From: DATJGF01 sp035495315
GTDB taxonomy: Bacteria; Verrucomicrobiota; Verrucomicrobiia; Limisphaerales; UBA8199
Direction of reading: 5' to 3'
DNA length: 64,000 bases
Assembly (NCBI GenBank): GCA_035495315.1
Contig: DATJGF010000036.1
Coordinates: 1 to 64,000 of the forward strand
The notes below the pieces were generated by a model that was not told where the DNA came from, searched no databases, and worked only from the letters and a program-made list of their open reading frames with translations. Positions 35,564-45,026 of the stretch are shown in pieces. Every line of letters begins with the position of its first letter. Positions within the stretch are counted from its first letter, which is position 1. A program made the translations under genes and the position numbers.

Positions 35564-35898
35564 AAAAACAACATCGGCAACGCCGATAACCGCGCCTAGC
35601 TCCGCAACGCTTACCGCGTCCTTCTCACCCGCGCCCGCCAAGGCAGGGTCATCTTCGTACCGTCGGGTAACGCTGCCGACCCGACTCGTTTTGCGAAGTT
35701 TTACGATTCGATATTCGGTTATCTAGCGGATTTGGGAATTCTGGTACTGCGTTAAAGCACCCAAACAGAGATCGTTGTTGCTTGACCTCGCTGGGGGAGT
35801 CAGTGGTTATTCCCTACATAAACCCAGTGATTCCCTGGGTGAAAAAGCAGTTGTACCCCGGTTGATCGCTTCCGGCGGATGTGGGACAAAAGGACCGT
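35564..35898. other. Intergenic region without a recognisable gene
   Basis: Nothing protein-like is found. A short perfect hairpin, ATCGGC-AAC-GCCGAT, is at 35573-35587, just after the trio's last stop. On the minus strand it is followed by a T-run (TGTTGTTTTTTC), so it is oriented to stop transcription coming from the right. Confidence 0.4.
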
Positions 35899-36792
35899 AT
35901 GAATAGCGATAAGTCACCGCACGAGAAAACAGACGGATGCTGTGCAATCCGTGTTGGGTCGAAGGTGTTGGCGACCGGGATGAACCTCGCGCGGGCTGTT
36001 TCATTTGTCCTGCTGCTGGTTTCTTTACAGGCGTTTGCAGCAAATGAGCAGACGCTTGGAGTCCTCCAGGTTGGCGACCACACTTACCACAATGTGAGGG
36101 TCAGGACCAAGGCGAAGGACTACATATTCATCGTGCATTCTTCAGGCATGACGAGCATCAAAGTGACGCAACTCCCTGTCGAGGTCCGTGCGGAACTGGG
36201 TTATGCCACGGATACAGTCCCGGCGTCGATCCCGACAAGCCTCGCGCACCAGAGCGTCGCCATGGTAGAACAGGTGAAATCACAATCTTATCAAGCTTGG
36301 GACCGGACCGGGCTCGGATCAAAGCTGCAGCAGCTGGGAACCTATCCGACAGTAGTCGTCGTGATCGCAGTTTTACTCATGGTGCATCTATTTTGTTCTT
36401 ACTGTTGCATGTTGATCTGCCAGAAAACGGGCAACAACCCAGGACTGCTGGTGTGGTTACCGTTGCTGCAAGCCGTTCCAATGCTGCGAGCGGCTTCTAT
36501 GTCAATTTGGTGGTTGGGGGCATTGTTCATTCCCGCCTTGAACCTGTTGGCGTGGGTAGTGTGGTGCCTGAGAATTGTCGAAGCCCGCCGGAAAACCATC
36601 CCTTTGGCGATACTCCTCTTATTCCCCCTGACCAGTTGGCTCGCTTTCCTGTTTTTGGCCTTTTCCGAAGACTCTCGTGACAAAGGGACAAAGGTGCATG
36701 TAGAAGCCGTGAGTCTGCAAAGTGTTTTGACCTCGGTAAAGCGGAGCGGCGCAACTACGTTTTTACGGCGTGAGCGCCACATTGTGGCGTAA
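35899..36792 (+). CDS. Hypothetical membrane protein with exported N-terminal domain
   Basis: A 297-residue protein. A hydrophobic segment at about residues 28-47 (AVSFVLLLVSLQAFA) acts as signal peptide or first helix. A periplasmic domain of about 90 residues begins ANEQTLGVLQVGDHTYHNVRV, a small beta fold often seen ahead of verrucomicrobial membrane proteins. Three to four C-terminal helices follow (VVVVIAVLLMVHLFCSYCC, LLVWLPLLQAVPMLRAA, ALFIPALNLLAWVVWCL, ILLLFPLTSWLAFLFL). The ATG at 35899 has an AAAGGA site upstream; 35980 is an alternative start that trims the N-region. Family not recognised. Confidence 0.65.
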   Translation: MNSDKSPHEKTDGCCAIRVGSKVLATGMNLARAVSFVLLLVSLQAFAANEQTLGVLQVGDHTYHNVRVRTKAKDYIFIVHSSGMTSIKVTQLPVEVRAELGYATDTVPASIPTSLAHQSVAMVEQVKSQSYQAWDRTGLGSKLQQLGTYPTVVVVIAVLLMVHLFCSYCCMLICQKTGNNPGLLVWLPLLQAVPMLRAASMSIWWLGALFIPALNLLAWVVWCLRIVEARRKTIPLAILLLFPLTSWLAFLFLAFSEDSRDKGTKVHVEAVSLQSVLTSVKRSGATTFLRRERHIVA

Positions 36793-37058
36793 GCGGACCA
36801 TGAATCGCGGCCGGGGCGGCTGCGTTCCATGTTCGCCATTGCTTACATTGAACTGCCTTCTTTATGCCGTTTTTTTCAATCAGGAGGTCGATGCCTCCAT
36901 CAGGATTTGCGCCACCGTGTCACACACGGCAGCACGCAAGCAATCCAATGCCCTTGAAATGGCTGCGAACGTGCGCGAAGCTTGTTCGTTCACATTTGTA
37001 GTAGTCAGGCCCCGCTGTCGCGGCGAAATCGGGTTTGAGTCCTGTCGAGGAACACGCA

Positions 37059-39959
37059 ATGAAAACGAACCTGCTAAGGGGCAGATGGCTTTTCCAGACT
37101 CAATCATTTCCCTGCAAACTCCGAGTGCGGAGGTGGGATCTGTCGAGCGGAGCAGTGATGCCTCTGGTAATTTTTTCGCTCGCCACCTGGCCCACTGCAA
37201 CTTCTCTCGCACAGATCGCACCAACCGACCCGTCGGAAATCGATCGCCAAGTGGCCAGGATCGTTGATGCGTGGGAAAAACTACCGAGCGTCTTTGACGA
37301 TATCGACGTCTACACCGCCCAGATGAAAGAGCTGGCCGACATCGGCAAGCCGGCTGTCCCGGCACTCACCGCTGCACTGGACCGTACCTCGCGAGACACG
37401 CCCATGCGCCTGCTGGGCTTCACGCTGCGGGCCATCGGCGACCCACGTGCCGTACCTGCCCTGATTCGCGCGCTTCCCAAAACCCTCCTGCCGCCCGGCA
37501 GCGATTGCGGTATGTCAGTGCCCGACGCGGAGCTGCTCCATTTCATGCAGGCCAATGACATAAACGATTCGTCCGGCGACCGCTTTGCCCGGCGTGACTT
37601 CGGTATGGCGCGTCCGGTCCGGGAAATCGGCGGGGCCTTGCGTAAAATCGCAGGGACGAACCTGAACGAAGGCGCGATTTACCTGACATTCCTGGACGGC
37701 GGAGAACAACAACGGGCGATGCAGCGCAAGGCCTTCTACAGTGTTGCCGGGAGCTGGGCAAATTGGTGGCAGGCCAATTGGAATAGATTCGGTGTGGACG
37801 AGTCGCTGGCGGACGCGCGGCTCCCTGAGCCTAAAGAGCAGCCCACCTTCAAACGGTTTCTTGCAGGCCCAAATATAAAAGCGAGCGGCGGCGAAAGCGG
37901 CATGACGATTACCCCAATTCAAACGGCCAATCGCCACTGCTGTCTAGCCCTGGGCTTGAACCGCTTGCTCGATTTGCCCAAAGAATTATCGGATACCAAT
38001 GCCGGACCTGTCGCACCTGAACGCATCAGCGCGTGGGCCGCCCTGGCCGGCGCGGATTTGCTCGGCACGCAATATCGCGACCCTCAATCCGGCAAATTTT
38101 ATTATTGCGTCCGGCCGGTTGGGTTGCAGGCCTGGGAAATTCCCAACCATTACTGGACCAACATCGAAGACGTACTCCAGCGCGATGCTTTGCCGCCGCT
38201 CGAATCGCCCGCTGGCGATTTGCTGCTGCACTACGACGCCGGCGAACGGCGCTACGTTCCTGAGGGCAGGACGACCTTTTTGTTCATCACACGGGACGGC
38301 ATGCAAGGCATGCTGCGCATCATGGCCCAGGTGACTCGCCCCTGGACTCAGCGGGACCTCGGCTTGCCCGCGACCGCTCCTGACGAAAACGAGCCCAATC
38401 AAACGGAGGACGCCGGACCGGAACTGGGAGCGAAGCTTGATTACAAATTCTTTTACGCTGAAACCGAAGAGATGAAAGCCGAGGCCAGGGCGCGGCAGGA
38501 GGCTCGGGTCGCCCGCAACCGCGAGCGGCAAAGCCGAAAACTCGCGACCTTAATGGAGAAACATTTTCATCTCTCCGGCACTGTATATCTGCCCAATGGG
38601 GTGGTCGCATCCAACGCGGCCATCCTTTTGCCTGCCTCCGGGAATGCAGCGGTGCTGGGAGACCGGAGATTTGAGTATGAAGATCAATCAACGGTCTTTT
38701 ATGCGTCATCGACCGGCGGCTTCGTCGTGCCCGAAATCCCCCAAGTACCATTGTTCTACGTCGCTCACGACGAAGGGTTCTGCGAGTTCAGCCTCAAAGA
38801 TGCCCACTCGCCGCTATCGATTCATCTGCAGCCGTGGGGACGGTTGGAAGGAGTCGTCACGCTGGAAGGGAAACCGGCACCGCACGAAAAGATGGCGCTG
38901 ATGCGGGGAGATATGATCCCGGGGGTGATCCGTTTGAGTCTCTCTCCGGCCCTCTTTCAAACCGAGTCTGATGAGCAGGGGCGATTTGTCTTTGAGCACG
39001 TCCCTCCGGGTGAAGCGACGATATACCGCATGGTGCACAACATGTATTGCGCAGCGCAATACGTCGATGTCGCGCCGGGCAAACCGACAGTGATTCAACA
39101 CGGGTTCCAGGGACGGCTGTTGAAGGGACGCCTGATGTCCTCTGATACCTCTACCAATCTCAATTGGAAAAGCGGGATGGGATTCCGACTCGCCACGAAA
39201 ACTTCGAGACCGGAGCCACCGCCGGGTGAAGACGCGCGGAGTTGGCAACAGAAATATTTGCAATCGCCCGAGGGGAAGCAGGCCCTCCGCGAGACTCATT
39301 CCTTCGGATTGCTCATTGAGCCCAATGGGGAGTTCAAGATCGATGACGTACCGCCGGGTGTTTATGAATTGAGCGGCCAATTGCACGAGGGGGGCTCAAG
39401 TGGTTTCGGGTTCGGCGGGAAACTGTTGGGGAGAATAAACCAGGAGGTAATTGTGCCCGAATCTGCGAAGGGTCAGCCAAACGAGCCGCTCGACCTGGGC
39501 GAGTTCGTGTTGCAACTCGTCAAATACCTCAGACCGGGTGATGCCGCACCCGATTTTGAGATCAAGACCATTGAGGGGAGTGCGTTGTCCCTCGCCGATT
39601 TTAGAGGCAAATACGTGCTGCTCGATTTCTGGGCAACCTGGTGCGGCCCGTGTCGCGCGGAAACACCGAATCTCAAGAGGGTGTACGATACCTACCGCGA
39701 GGATGCCAAATTTGCTATACTCGGGCTAAGCCTGGACAAAGCAGTCGCGGCCCCCAAGGACTACATCAAAGCGGAAGGCATTTCCTGGAGCCAGGGCTTT
39801 CTTGGTGATTGGTCCAAAGCCACCTTGCCGGCCCGCTACGGCGTCGAGGGAATCCCGTCAATCTTCCTTATTGGCCCTGACGGCAAAATAGTCGCGACCG
39901 ATTTGCGGGGACCGGAGATTGGCAAAGCCGTTGCGAGGGCACTAGCCAACCGCCAATGA
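37059..39959 (+). CDS. Large HEAT / carboxypeptidase-regulatory / thioredoxin fusion protein
   Basis: A 966-residue exported protein starting at MKTNLLRGRWLF (the ATG at 37059; a GTG at 37035 gives eight more residues). A hydrophobic segment near residues 34-52 is the likely signal. Residues about 80-150 hold HEAT-like repeats (IGKPAVPALTAALD, IGDPRAVPALIRALP). Residues about 530-700 hold carboxypeptidase-regulatory/Greek-key domains (LEGVVTLEGKPAPHEK, GRFVFEHVPPGEATIYR). The C-terminal 140 residues form a TlpA-like thioredoxin: GDAAPDFEIKTIEG, then WATWCGPCR with an intact WCGPC redox pair, and GVEGIPSIFLIGPDGKIV. It is probably a periplasmic thiol oxidoreductase on a scaffold. Confidence 0.87.
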   Translation: MKTNLLRGRWLFQTQSFPCKLRVRRWDLSSGAVMPLVIFSLATWPTATSLAQIAPTDPSEIDRQVARIVDAWEKLPSVFDDIDVYTAQMKELADIGKPAVPALTAALDRTSRDTPMRLLGFTLRAIGDPRAVPALIRALPKTLLPPGSDCGMSVPDAELLHFMQANDINDSSGDRFARRDFGMARPVREIGGALRKIAGTNLNEGAIYLTFLDGGEQQRAMQRKAFYSVAGSWANWWQANWNRFGVDESLADARLPEPKEQPTFKRFLAGPNIKASGGESGMTITPIQTANRHCCLALGLNRLLDLPKELSDTNAGPVAPERISAWAALAGADLLGTQYRDPQSGKFYYCVRPVGLQAWEIPNHYWTNIEDVLQRDALPPLESPAGDLLLHYDAGERRYVPEGRTTFLFITRDGMQGMLRIMAQVTRPWTQRDLGLPATAPDENEPNQTEDAGPELGAKLDYKFFYAETEEMKAEARARQEARVARNRERQSRKLATLMEKHFHLSGTVYLPNGVVASNAAILLPASGNAAVLGDRRFEYEDQSTVFYASSTGGFVVPEIPQVPLFYVAHDEGFCEFSLKDAHSPLSIHLQPWGRLEGVVTLEGKPAPHEKMALMRGDMIPGVIRLSLSPALFQTESDEQGRFVFEHVPPGEATIYRMVHNMYCAAQYVDVAPGKPTVIQHGFQGRLLKGRLMSSDTSTNLNWKSGMGFRLATKTSRPEPPPGEDARSWQQKYLQSPEGKQALRETHSFGLLIEPNGEFKIDDVPPGVYELSGQLHEGGSSGFGFGGKLLGRINQEVIVPESAKGQPNEPLDLGEFVLQLVKYLRPGDAAPDFEIKTIEGSALSLADFRGKYVLLDFWATWCGPCRAETPNLKRVYDTYREDAKFAILGLSLDKAVAAPKDYIKAEGISWSQGFLGDWSKATLPARYGVEGIPSIFLIGPDGKIVATDLRGPEIGKAVARALANRQ

Positions 39960-40250
39960 ACGCGGATTGCGGGTAGTTGATTTACAGTGGAGGATTTGGG
40001 CGCGAGGAAGGATTGGGCGGTTTTTCGATTTTTGTTGGCGATTTGCCAGTGAGAGAAACTCGCTTATCTCCGCCGATTATAGGCTACATTCGAAACAGTC
40101 GCGCCACTTAACACAAAGAAACGAAGCTAACGAGGAGGGCGTAGCATAACTCGTGGACTGCTAGATGGGCGGCACCGTGTTCCGTGTTTCGTGTTGCGTA
40201 GACGGAGCCCTCACTATGAGCGATATTGGTAAAGAAAGGGAGGATAGCTT
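39960..40250. other. Intergenic region without a recognisable gene
   Basis: No gene or strong repeat was seen. The end of the region carries AAAGAAAGGGAGGATAGCTT, an unusually strong ribosome binding site for the small gene at 40251. Confidence 0.45.
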
Positions 40251-40454
40251 ATGTCACAGAAAAATAGCGCGCAGTATCACGCGCAGAACATTCAACGGAT
40301 GCTAAGCGATTTGATCCAACATGTTCGCGAGGATGTGGGAAAAGTACAAGAGCCCAAATTCCAAGCGCTGCTCGAAACGTCGGCGGAAGTGTTGAACGGA
40401 TTGCGAACTGCGTATGAGCATTACGAAAAGAAGTCCGAGCCTGCGTTCGCCTGA
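40251..40454 (+). CDS. Small helical protein of unknown function
   Basis: A 67-residue protein (MSQKNSAQYHAQNIQRMLSD and onward). A GGGAGGAT ribosome binding site lies six to twelve bases upstream of the ATG, so it is very probably translated. The sequence is a helical, amphipathic peptide with no Cys and no membrane span (LIQHVREDVGKVQEPKFQAL, LETSAEVLNGLRTAYEHYEK). This resembles small acid-stress or DUF-type helical proteins, but I do not recognise it. A family-C palindromic element begins 35 bp after its stop. Confidence 0.7.
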   Translation: MSQKNSAQYHAQNIQRMLSDLIQHVREDVGKVQEPKFQALLETSAEVLNGLRTAYEHYEKKSEPAFA

Positions 40455-40488
40455 TCGGGTGCGCGGTCAGGTTTGAGTTCAAATTAAA

Positions 40489-40559
40489 TCGGAGCTCCGC
40501 GAGGCCTGCGAATCTCTCGAAGACATTTTTTTGGGGCCTCGTGGAGCTCGGCTTTCCGA
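40489..40559. repeat. Family-C palindromic element, copy 2
   Basis: The left arm TCGGAGCTCCGCGAGGCC (40489-40506) and right arm GGCCTCGTGGAGCTCGGC plus TTTCCGA (40535-40559) pair imperfectly. They match the arms of the elements at 33223, 47562 and 63681. It occupies the gap between the converging small gene and Rieske oxygenase gene, where it may serve as a bidirectional terminator. Confidence 0.75.
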
Positions 40560-40563
40560 TGGG

Positions 40564-41682
40564 TCACGATTCGCCAATCGCGCGGAGATACTCGCGATCC
40601 CAGGCGGCGGAAATGCTTTCACGGGGCGAATAAAACCCCGGCTTGTAGGCGCGCGAACCAATGCCTTGCTGGCTCAATTCGCACACGTGCCAATCCTGAC
40701 GATTGGTCATGTCCCAAAAATCAATCGCATCGGCCGGCTTAAAGTCAGGTCGGCCGAAAGCATCGGGGTGGAAAAACCAGTCGCAAACGATGAGCGTTCG
40801 GTCGGGTGACCGCGGCCAGATTTGATGGACCATGACATAATCCGGATGCATGCTGAGGAGCATGTTGGGGAAAATGGAGTAATAAAAAACGCGGTGATGA
40901 TCTTCGGCTTTGATGTCACCGAGGGGCAGGGCGCACGCATTGCCGCTCAGGCTCAGGCTGTTTCCGCGGGTAATCGGCATAAAACCTCCGAGGAATGGTC
41001 CTTCGCACAAATCATTTTCAGCCGAATCATAAGGGCTGAGTTTAGAAAGTTCGGGATGGACCAGCGGACAGTGGTAGCACTCTGAATAATTCTCGAAGAT
41101 GAGTTTCCAATTCGCCCGCACGTCGTATTCGATCGTTTTGGCCGACCGAAGCTTTGGGAGATTCCAATGGCTGAATTTGCCTTCCAATGGCGCAAATCTT
41201 TCCACCAGCGGTACAGGCTTTTCAGCGAGGTTGACGAAAATGAAACCTTCCCAGAGTGTCAGGCTGACTGCATGAAGTGAATGTTCCGCTTTATCGAATC
41301 CTTCGACATCCTCCATGTGCGGCGTGCCGAGCAATCTTCCATCCAATCCATAGGTCCAGGCGTGATACGGACATTGGATGGTGTTGGCAAATTGTCCCCG
41401 TTGCTCTTCACACATCCGCGTCCCGCGATGACGGCACACATTGTAGAATCCGTGCAGCTGGCCCTTTTTGTCGCGGACAATGATCAGACTCTCACCCGCA
41501 ATCTCTACGAGCAAATAGTCGCCAGCGTGTTCCGACTGGCTCTGATGCCCAACGTATAGCCATTCTCTTGAAAAGATGTTTTGTCGTTCCTTGGCAAAAA
41601 TGTCGTCGGCGACGAAATATTTCTGCGGCAGCGTCTTCGCACCAGGCGTGAAGGTTTCGACGGTTTTATGAAAGGTCCGCAT
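40564..41682 (-). CDS. Rieske aromatic-ring-hydroxylating oxygenase, alpha subunit
   Basis: A 372-residue oxygenase of the Rieske non-heme iron family. The [2Fe-2S] cluster ligands are CRHRG and CPYHAW (C-x-H, 17 residues, C-x2-H, about residues 82-105). The mononuclear iron site appears as FENYSECYHCPLVHPELS with the paired His, about residues 193-210. Such enzymes hydroxylate or demethylate aromatic or quaternary-amine substrates and need a separate reductase. No reductase gene is nearby, so electrons must come from a partner elsewhere. It converges on the small gene at 40251. Confidence 0.9.
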   Translation of the reverse strand: MRTFHKTVETFTPGAKTLPQKYFVADDIFAKERQNIFSREWLYVGHQSQSEHAGDYLLVEIAGESLIIVRDKKGQLHGFYNVCRHRGTRMCEEQRGQFANTIQCPYHAWTYGLDGRLLGTPHMEDVEGFDKAEHSLHAVSLTLWEGFIFVNLAEKPVPLVERFAPLEGKFSHWNLPKLRSAKTIEYDVRANWKLIFENYSECYHCPLVHPELSKLSPYDSAENDLCEGPFLGGFMPITRGNSLSLSGNACALPLGDIKAEDHHRVFYYSIFPNMLLSMHPDYVMVHQIWPRSPDRTLIVCDWFFHPDAFGRPDFKPADAIDFWDMTNRQDWHVCELSQQGIGSRAYKPGFYSPRESISAAWDREYLRAIGES

Positions 41683-42030
41683 GGGTGCTCAGAGAAAACG
41701 CTATGGGCTGGCTTACCGGCGCGCAAGGCCAAAACGGGATAGTGCGCGGAGTGGATCCCGCCAAAAAATTACTTTGTCCAACACTTTGTCGAAAGCGTGG
41801 GAAGAACGAAACCCCCGACAAATTGAAAGACAAAGTGGGAGACGAAGTGAAACTTTGGCAGATAATTGAAGTGCTTCGTGCTTGTGCTGCGATCACGAGC
41901 GCTAACGATCTGACCGTTTGCCAAGGTCACCAAAGAGTGAGAAGATGCGTGGTAATAAATCCGCCGGGGTTGAAAAACCGGTGGTTGAGCTAATGTTGGC
42001 TGGCGCAATTTGCTATAAAACAGGCTGGTT
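41683..42030. other. Divergent intergenic region without a recognisable gene
   Basis: No convincing gene. A 102-codon plus-strand frame (41685-41993) lacks a binding site and any domain. At about 41780-41837 CACTTTGTC and GACAAAGTG form a short inverted repeat. The region must hold the promoters of the minus-strand oxygenase and the plus-strand PQQ-like gene. Confidence 0.4.
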
Positions 42031-43656
42031 GTGGCTGACGAAAAGAAAGGACGGAAGTTCGCGGGGTTCGTGATCTTATTGGTAATGCGGGTGGCGGCGC
42101 CGGCCACGGATTGGCCGCAATACCGAGGACCGGCGACAGATGGCTCGACTCCGGATACAATCGCGACAACCTGGGACTCGAGCCGCTCCGGGTTCGTCGC
42201 CTGGACGAATCCGTCGTTAACCAACGGATTTAGTTCATTTGTCATTAGCCAGGGCCGGGCCTTCGCGATGATCTCCCGAACAGACGGAAGTGGCAACTTG
42301 CGGGAGTATTGTGCAGCAGTCGATGCCGTCACCGGAACGAACCTTTGGGCTACTCCGATCGATAGCGCTCCTTGGCCTCCAGCCATGACTGGTAATGGGG
42401 GCGATGGCGCCGCCCCGTACAACACTGGTGACGGCCCCCGCACCACCCCTTCGGTCAACGCCGACCGGGTCATTGCGCTTTCCGGCCTACTGCACCTGAT
42501 GGGACTGAACCCGACTAACGGAGCGGTCGTTTGGAGCAATGACCTCGTATCGGCTTTTGGCGCTTCCAATATCCCCTGGGAGAACGCCGCTTCGCCCTGT
42601 CTTGATGATGACCTTGTTTTCGTGAACCTTAACATCTCGGCCAACAATCAAAGCCTTGCTGCCTTCCACACGGTGGACGGAAGCCTGGCCTGGAGTTCAC
42701 AAAATGAGGGGCTAACCCATAGTACACCGGTGGTCGCCAACATTGCCGGGGTGCGGCAGGTCATCTTTCCCACCCAGACAGGCCTGGTCTCGTTGGATCG
42801 AAGTACCGGTGCGTTTCTGTGGAAGTTCGTTTATCCGTTCTTTCCGATTTCCACTTCCATGGGAGCCTCGCCGGTCGTCTATTCTAACTTCATCTATTGC
42901 ACAGCGGCTTACGGTCGCGGGGCTTTTGCCATTCAAGTCACAGTGAACAACGGCACCTGGAGCACCACGCAACTTTGGTATAAGAACAGCGCCGCCGGAC
43001 TTCCTTACCGCAGCATCTGGATGTCGCCTGTTTGCTACCAGGGATACATCTATTCCCTGGCGGGGGAGAACAGCACGTTCCTTACGGCGCCGCTCAGCTG
43101 CATCGAATTGGCCACCGGCAACCTGATGTGGACGACGAATAACTTCGGCATGGGTGGCCTCATTCTGGTGAACACCAACTTGCTCGTGCTGACCGAGACT
43201 GGCCAACTCGTATTGGTGCAGCCGACCCCCGGCGCTTACGTCGAGTTGGCGCGGTACCAGGCTTTTCAATTCGGCTCCGAGGCCCCGGGCAAGTGCTGGA
43301 ACAGCCCAGCTTTCAGCAACGGCAGGATTTACGCTCGGAGCACCCGGGGGGGGATTGCCCTAAATGTCTCGGTCCCTGCACCTCCATCGCTGTCACCGCT
43401 CAAGTTGCTCACCCCACAGTTTCTGAGCAGCACTCAACTACAACTGGCGGTGAGCACTGCCGACGGCACCCCGATAAACTCCAACCGTCTTTCCAAAATT
43501 GAGGTGCGGGCTACCAACTCCCTCTCGGTTTCTCCCCTGCTTTGGCCAAAACTGACCAACACGCTCGCGCTGACTACTGATGGGCTCGTGCTGCTGACCT
43601 ACACCATTCAGAACGACCAGCCGCGCCAGGTTTTTATCACGGTCGAGCAACCTTGA
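42031..43656 (+). CDS. Exported PQQ-like beta-propeller protein
   Basis: A 541-residue protein with an N-terminal export signal (KFAGFVILLVMRVAAPA) followed by TDWPQYRGPATDGSTP, the same opening as the protein at 518. Repeated blade motifs include AVDAVTGTNLWATPI, LMGLNPTNGAVVWSND, LVSLDRSTGAFLWKF and CIELATGNLMWTTNN. A C-terminal extension of about 90 residues ends NDQPRQVFITVEQP, typical of verrucomicrobial surface proteins. The start is a GTG at 42031. It is followed directly by a prepilin gene, an arrangement often seen in this phylum. Confidence 0.85.
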   Translation: MADEKKGRKFAGFVILLVMRVAAPATDWPQYRGPATDGSTPDTIATTWDSSRSGFVAWTNPSLTNGFSSFVISQGRAFAMISRTDGSGNLREYCAAVDAVTGTNLWATPIDSAPWPPAMTGNGGDGAAPYNTGDGPRTTPSVNADRVIALSGLLHLMGLNPTNGAVVWSNDLVSAFGASNIPWENAASPCLDDDLVFVNLNISANNQSLAAFHTVDGSLAWSSQNEGLTHSTPVVANIAGVRQVIFPTQTGLVSLDRSTGAFLWKFVYPFFPISTSMGASPVVYSNFIYCTAAYGRGAFAIQVTVNNGTWSTTQLWYKNSAAGLPYRSIWMSPVCYQGYIYSLAGENSTFLTAPLSCIELATGNLMWTTNNFGMGGLILVNTNLLVLTETGQLVLVQPTPGAYVELARYQAFQFGSEAPGKCWNSPAFSNGRIYARSTRGGIALNVSVPAPPSLSPLKLLTPQFLSSTQLQLAVSTADGTPINSNRLSKIEVRATNSLSVSPLLWPKLTNTLALTTDGLVLLTYTIQNDQPRQVFITVEQP

Positions 43657-43683
43657 ATGATCAACCATGGAGAATCCCAAACA

Positions 43684-44454
43684 ATGAGTTCCGGCCAATT
43701 GCAACCGCGAAGAGCTTTCACATTGATCGAACTGCTAGTGGTGATTGCGATCATTGCCATCCTGGCAGCCCTGCTCCTGCCGACCCTGGTGAACGCGAAA
43801 GAACGGGCCAAACGCACCAATTGCCTTAGCAATATGCGCCAGCTTCTCCTGGCCATACACATGTATGCGAATGATACCGCCCAGCAGGTTCCCAGCGGCG
43901 CTTCGGAAAGCAAAACGCCCAATGGCATACTCGACGATTCGCTCCCCGTGCTTTCCGGCAACACCCGCACCCAAATGGTGCAGTATGCGGGCAATTACAA
44001 AGTGCTGGGCTGCCCAAGTCTTGGCGCGCCGTTCAACACTGAGGAAGGCTGGTATCAGTCCGCTTATGGCTACGTGATCGGTTATAACTACCTCGGAGGG
44101 CACGCCAACACACCTTGGCCCTTGTTGCCAGGGGGCGAACCCTGGGAATCCCCCCAGAAGTTGACCGACATCAGCACGAACGTTGGCCCCACTTCGCCTT
44201 TGCTCACGGACATGAACGACTGGTCACCCGGCTATGGGGGTTCGGTGATTCCTCACGGTCGCAACGGGGCTGTCCAATCCAGCGGCGATTTCAGTAATTC
44301 GAACGCCAACGGTGCCGCCTCGGCGACGCTCGGGGCTACTGGCGGAAACGTCGGGACGCTCGACGGTGCCGTCTCCTGGCGAGCGATGAAGGTGATGAAG
44401 CTGCGGCGTGGCTCGCAGCAATATGGCCCCGACGGCTGCTGGGCGATGTGGTAG
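43684..44454 (+). CDS. Type II/IV pseudopilin-like protein (prepilin N-terminal cleavage signal)
   Basis: A 256-residue protein. The leader MSSGQLQPRRA is followed by FTLIELLVVIAIIAILAALL, the class III prepilin signal with the conserved Glu at position 5. Position -1 is Ala rather than Gly, as is common in Verrucomicrobia. The remainder resembles the Planctomycete/Verrucomicrobia DUF1559-like pseudopilin group, with YANDTAQQVPSG and a C-terminal GTLDGAVSWRAM segment. The ATG at 43657, directly after the previous stop, is an alternative start. It is probably co-transcribed with the PQQ-like gene. Confidence 0.85.
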   Translation: MSSGQLQPRRAFTLIELLVVIAIIAILAALLLPTLVNAKERAKRTNCLSNMRQLLLAIHMYANDTAQQVPSGASESKTPNGILDDSLPVLSGNTRTQMVQYAGNYKVLGCPSLGAPFNTEEGWYQSAYGYVIGYNYLGGHANTPWPLLPGGEPWESPQKLTDISTNVGPTSPLLTDMNDWSPGYGGSVIPHGRNGAVQSSGDFSNSNANGAASATLGATGGNVGTLDGAVSWRAMKVMKLRRGSQQYGPDGCWAMW

Positions 44455-44478
44455 GCTTGGCGTCGTCCGTCTCGCCCC

Positions 44479-44612
44479 GTAACGCAGAGTTTCACTCTGC
44501 TGTACCGCAGAGTTCTACTCTGCTTCGCTTACGCAAATCAAAATGAGGTCTGATTGAAATAGTCTATGCCGACTGAAAGTCGGCGGTACAGCAGAGTGAA
44601 ACTCTGCGCTAC
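44479..44612. repeat. Family-B palindromic element (GCAGAGTTT-ACTCTGC type), copy 1
   Basis: Two 30-bp arms (44479-44508 and 44583-44612) pair with a single mismatch. Each arm carries an inner hairpin, CGCAGAGTTTCACTCTGC. Inside lie two further hairpins, GCAGAGTTCTACTCTGC and GCCGACT-GAA-AGTCGGC. A near-identical element is at 61714-61851. It sits between the prepilin gene and the converging hypothetical gene. Confidence 0.85.
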
Positions 44613-44636
44613 GATAGGCCTACACTGGTGGAAAGC

Positions 44637-45026
44637 CTAGCGAATGGACTGCGACGCAAGGGCCAACTGAACCTGTTGGCCGCACAAATCCTGAAGGGTC
44701 GGCAAGAACGCCTCCACGTACCGCCTACCTTCATCCTCAGTCGGCACCTCGATCCGTGCTTCAACCGAAGCAGAATTCGGCATCGCTTGTAGCGTCAGCT
44801 TCTGAGCCAGTCCCGGCTTGATACCGCACTGTTTGCCGACGAGGTATTTGAATTGGGCAGAATTGGCCCGTGCTGTCACAAAGGTCACTTGCTCGGCCGG
44901 AGTAACCACAATCTGGAGTGTCACCCTAACTGCGGAAGTTGAACGGTGTCTAAGCAAGACCAACGCTGCGCCCAAGAGGGCAACCGCCGCCACGATCGCG
45001 ATGGCTGCTTTGCTCTTGGTGTTCAT
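44637..45026 (-). CDS. Hypothetical single-pass membrane protein
   Basis: A 129-residue protein starting at MNTKSKAAIAIVAAVALLGAA. One N-terminal membrane helix (about residues 7-27) is followed by a periplasmic-type domain of about 95 residues that looks alpha/beta (VRVTLQIVVTPAEQVTFVTA, then VEARIEVPTEDEGRRYVEAF) and has two Cys (QCGI and DLCGQ). The layout recalls small Wzz-like or Ig-like periplasmic domains, but I do not recognise it. The frame continues upstream to 45071; I prefer the Met before the basic/hydrophobic signal. Confidence 0.6.
   Translation of the reverse strand: MNTKSKAAIAIVAAVALLGAALVLLRHRSTSAVRVTLQIVVTPAEQVTFVTARANSAQFKYLVGKQCGIKPGLAQKLTLQAMPNSASVEARIEVPTEDEGRRYVEAFLPTLQDLCGQQVQLALASQSIR

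Noticed and set aside
41769..42647. A 292-codon minus-strand frame
   Set aside because: It lies opposite the well-supported PQQ-like gene and has low-complexity, non-domain sequence.
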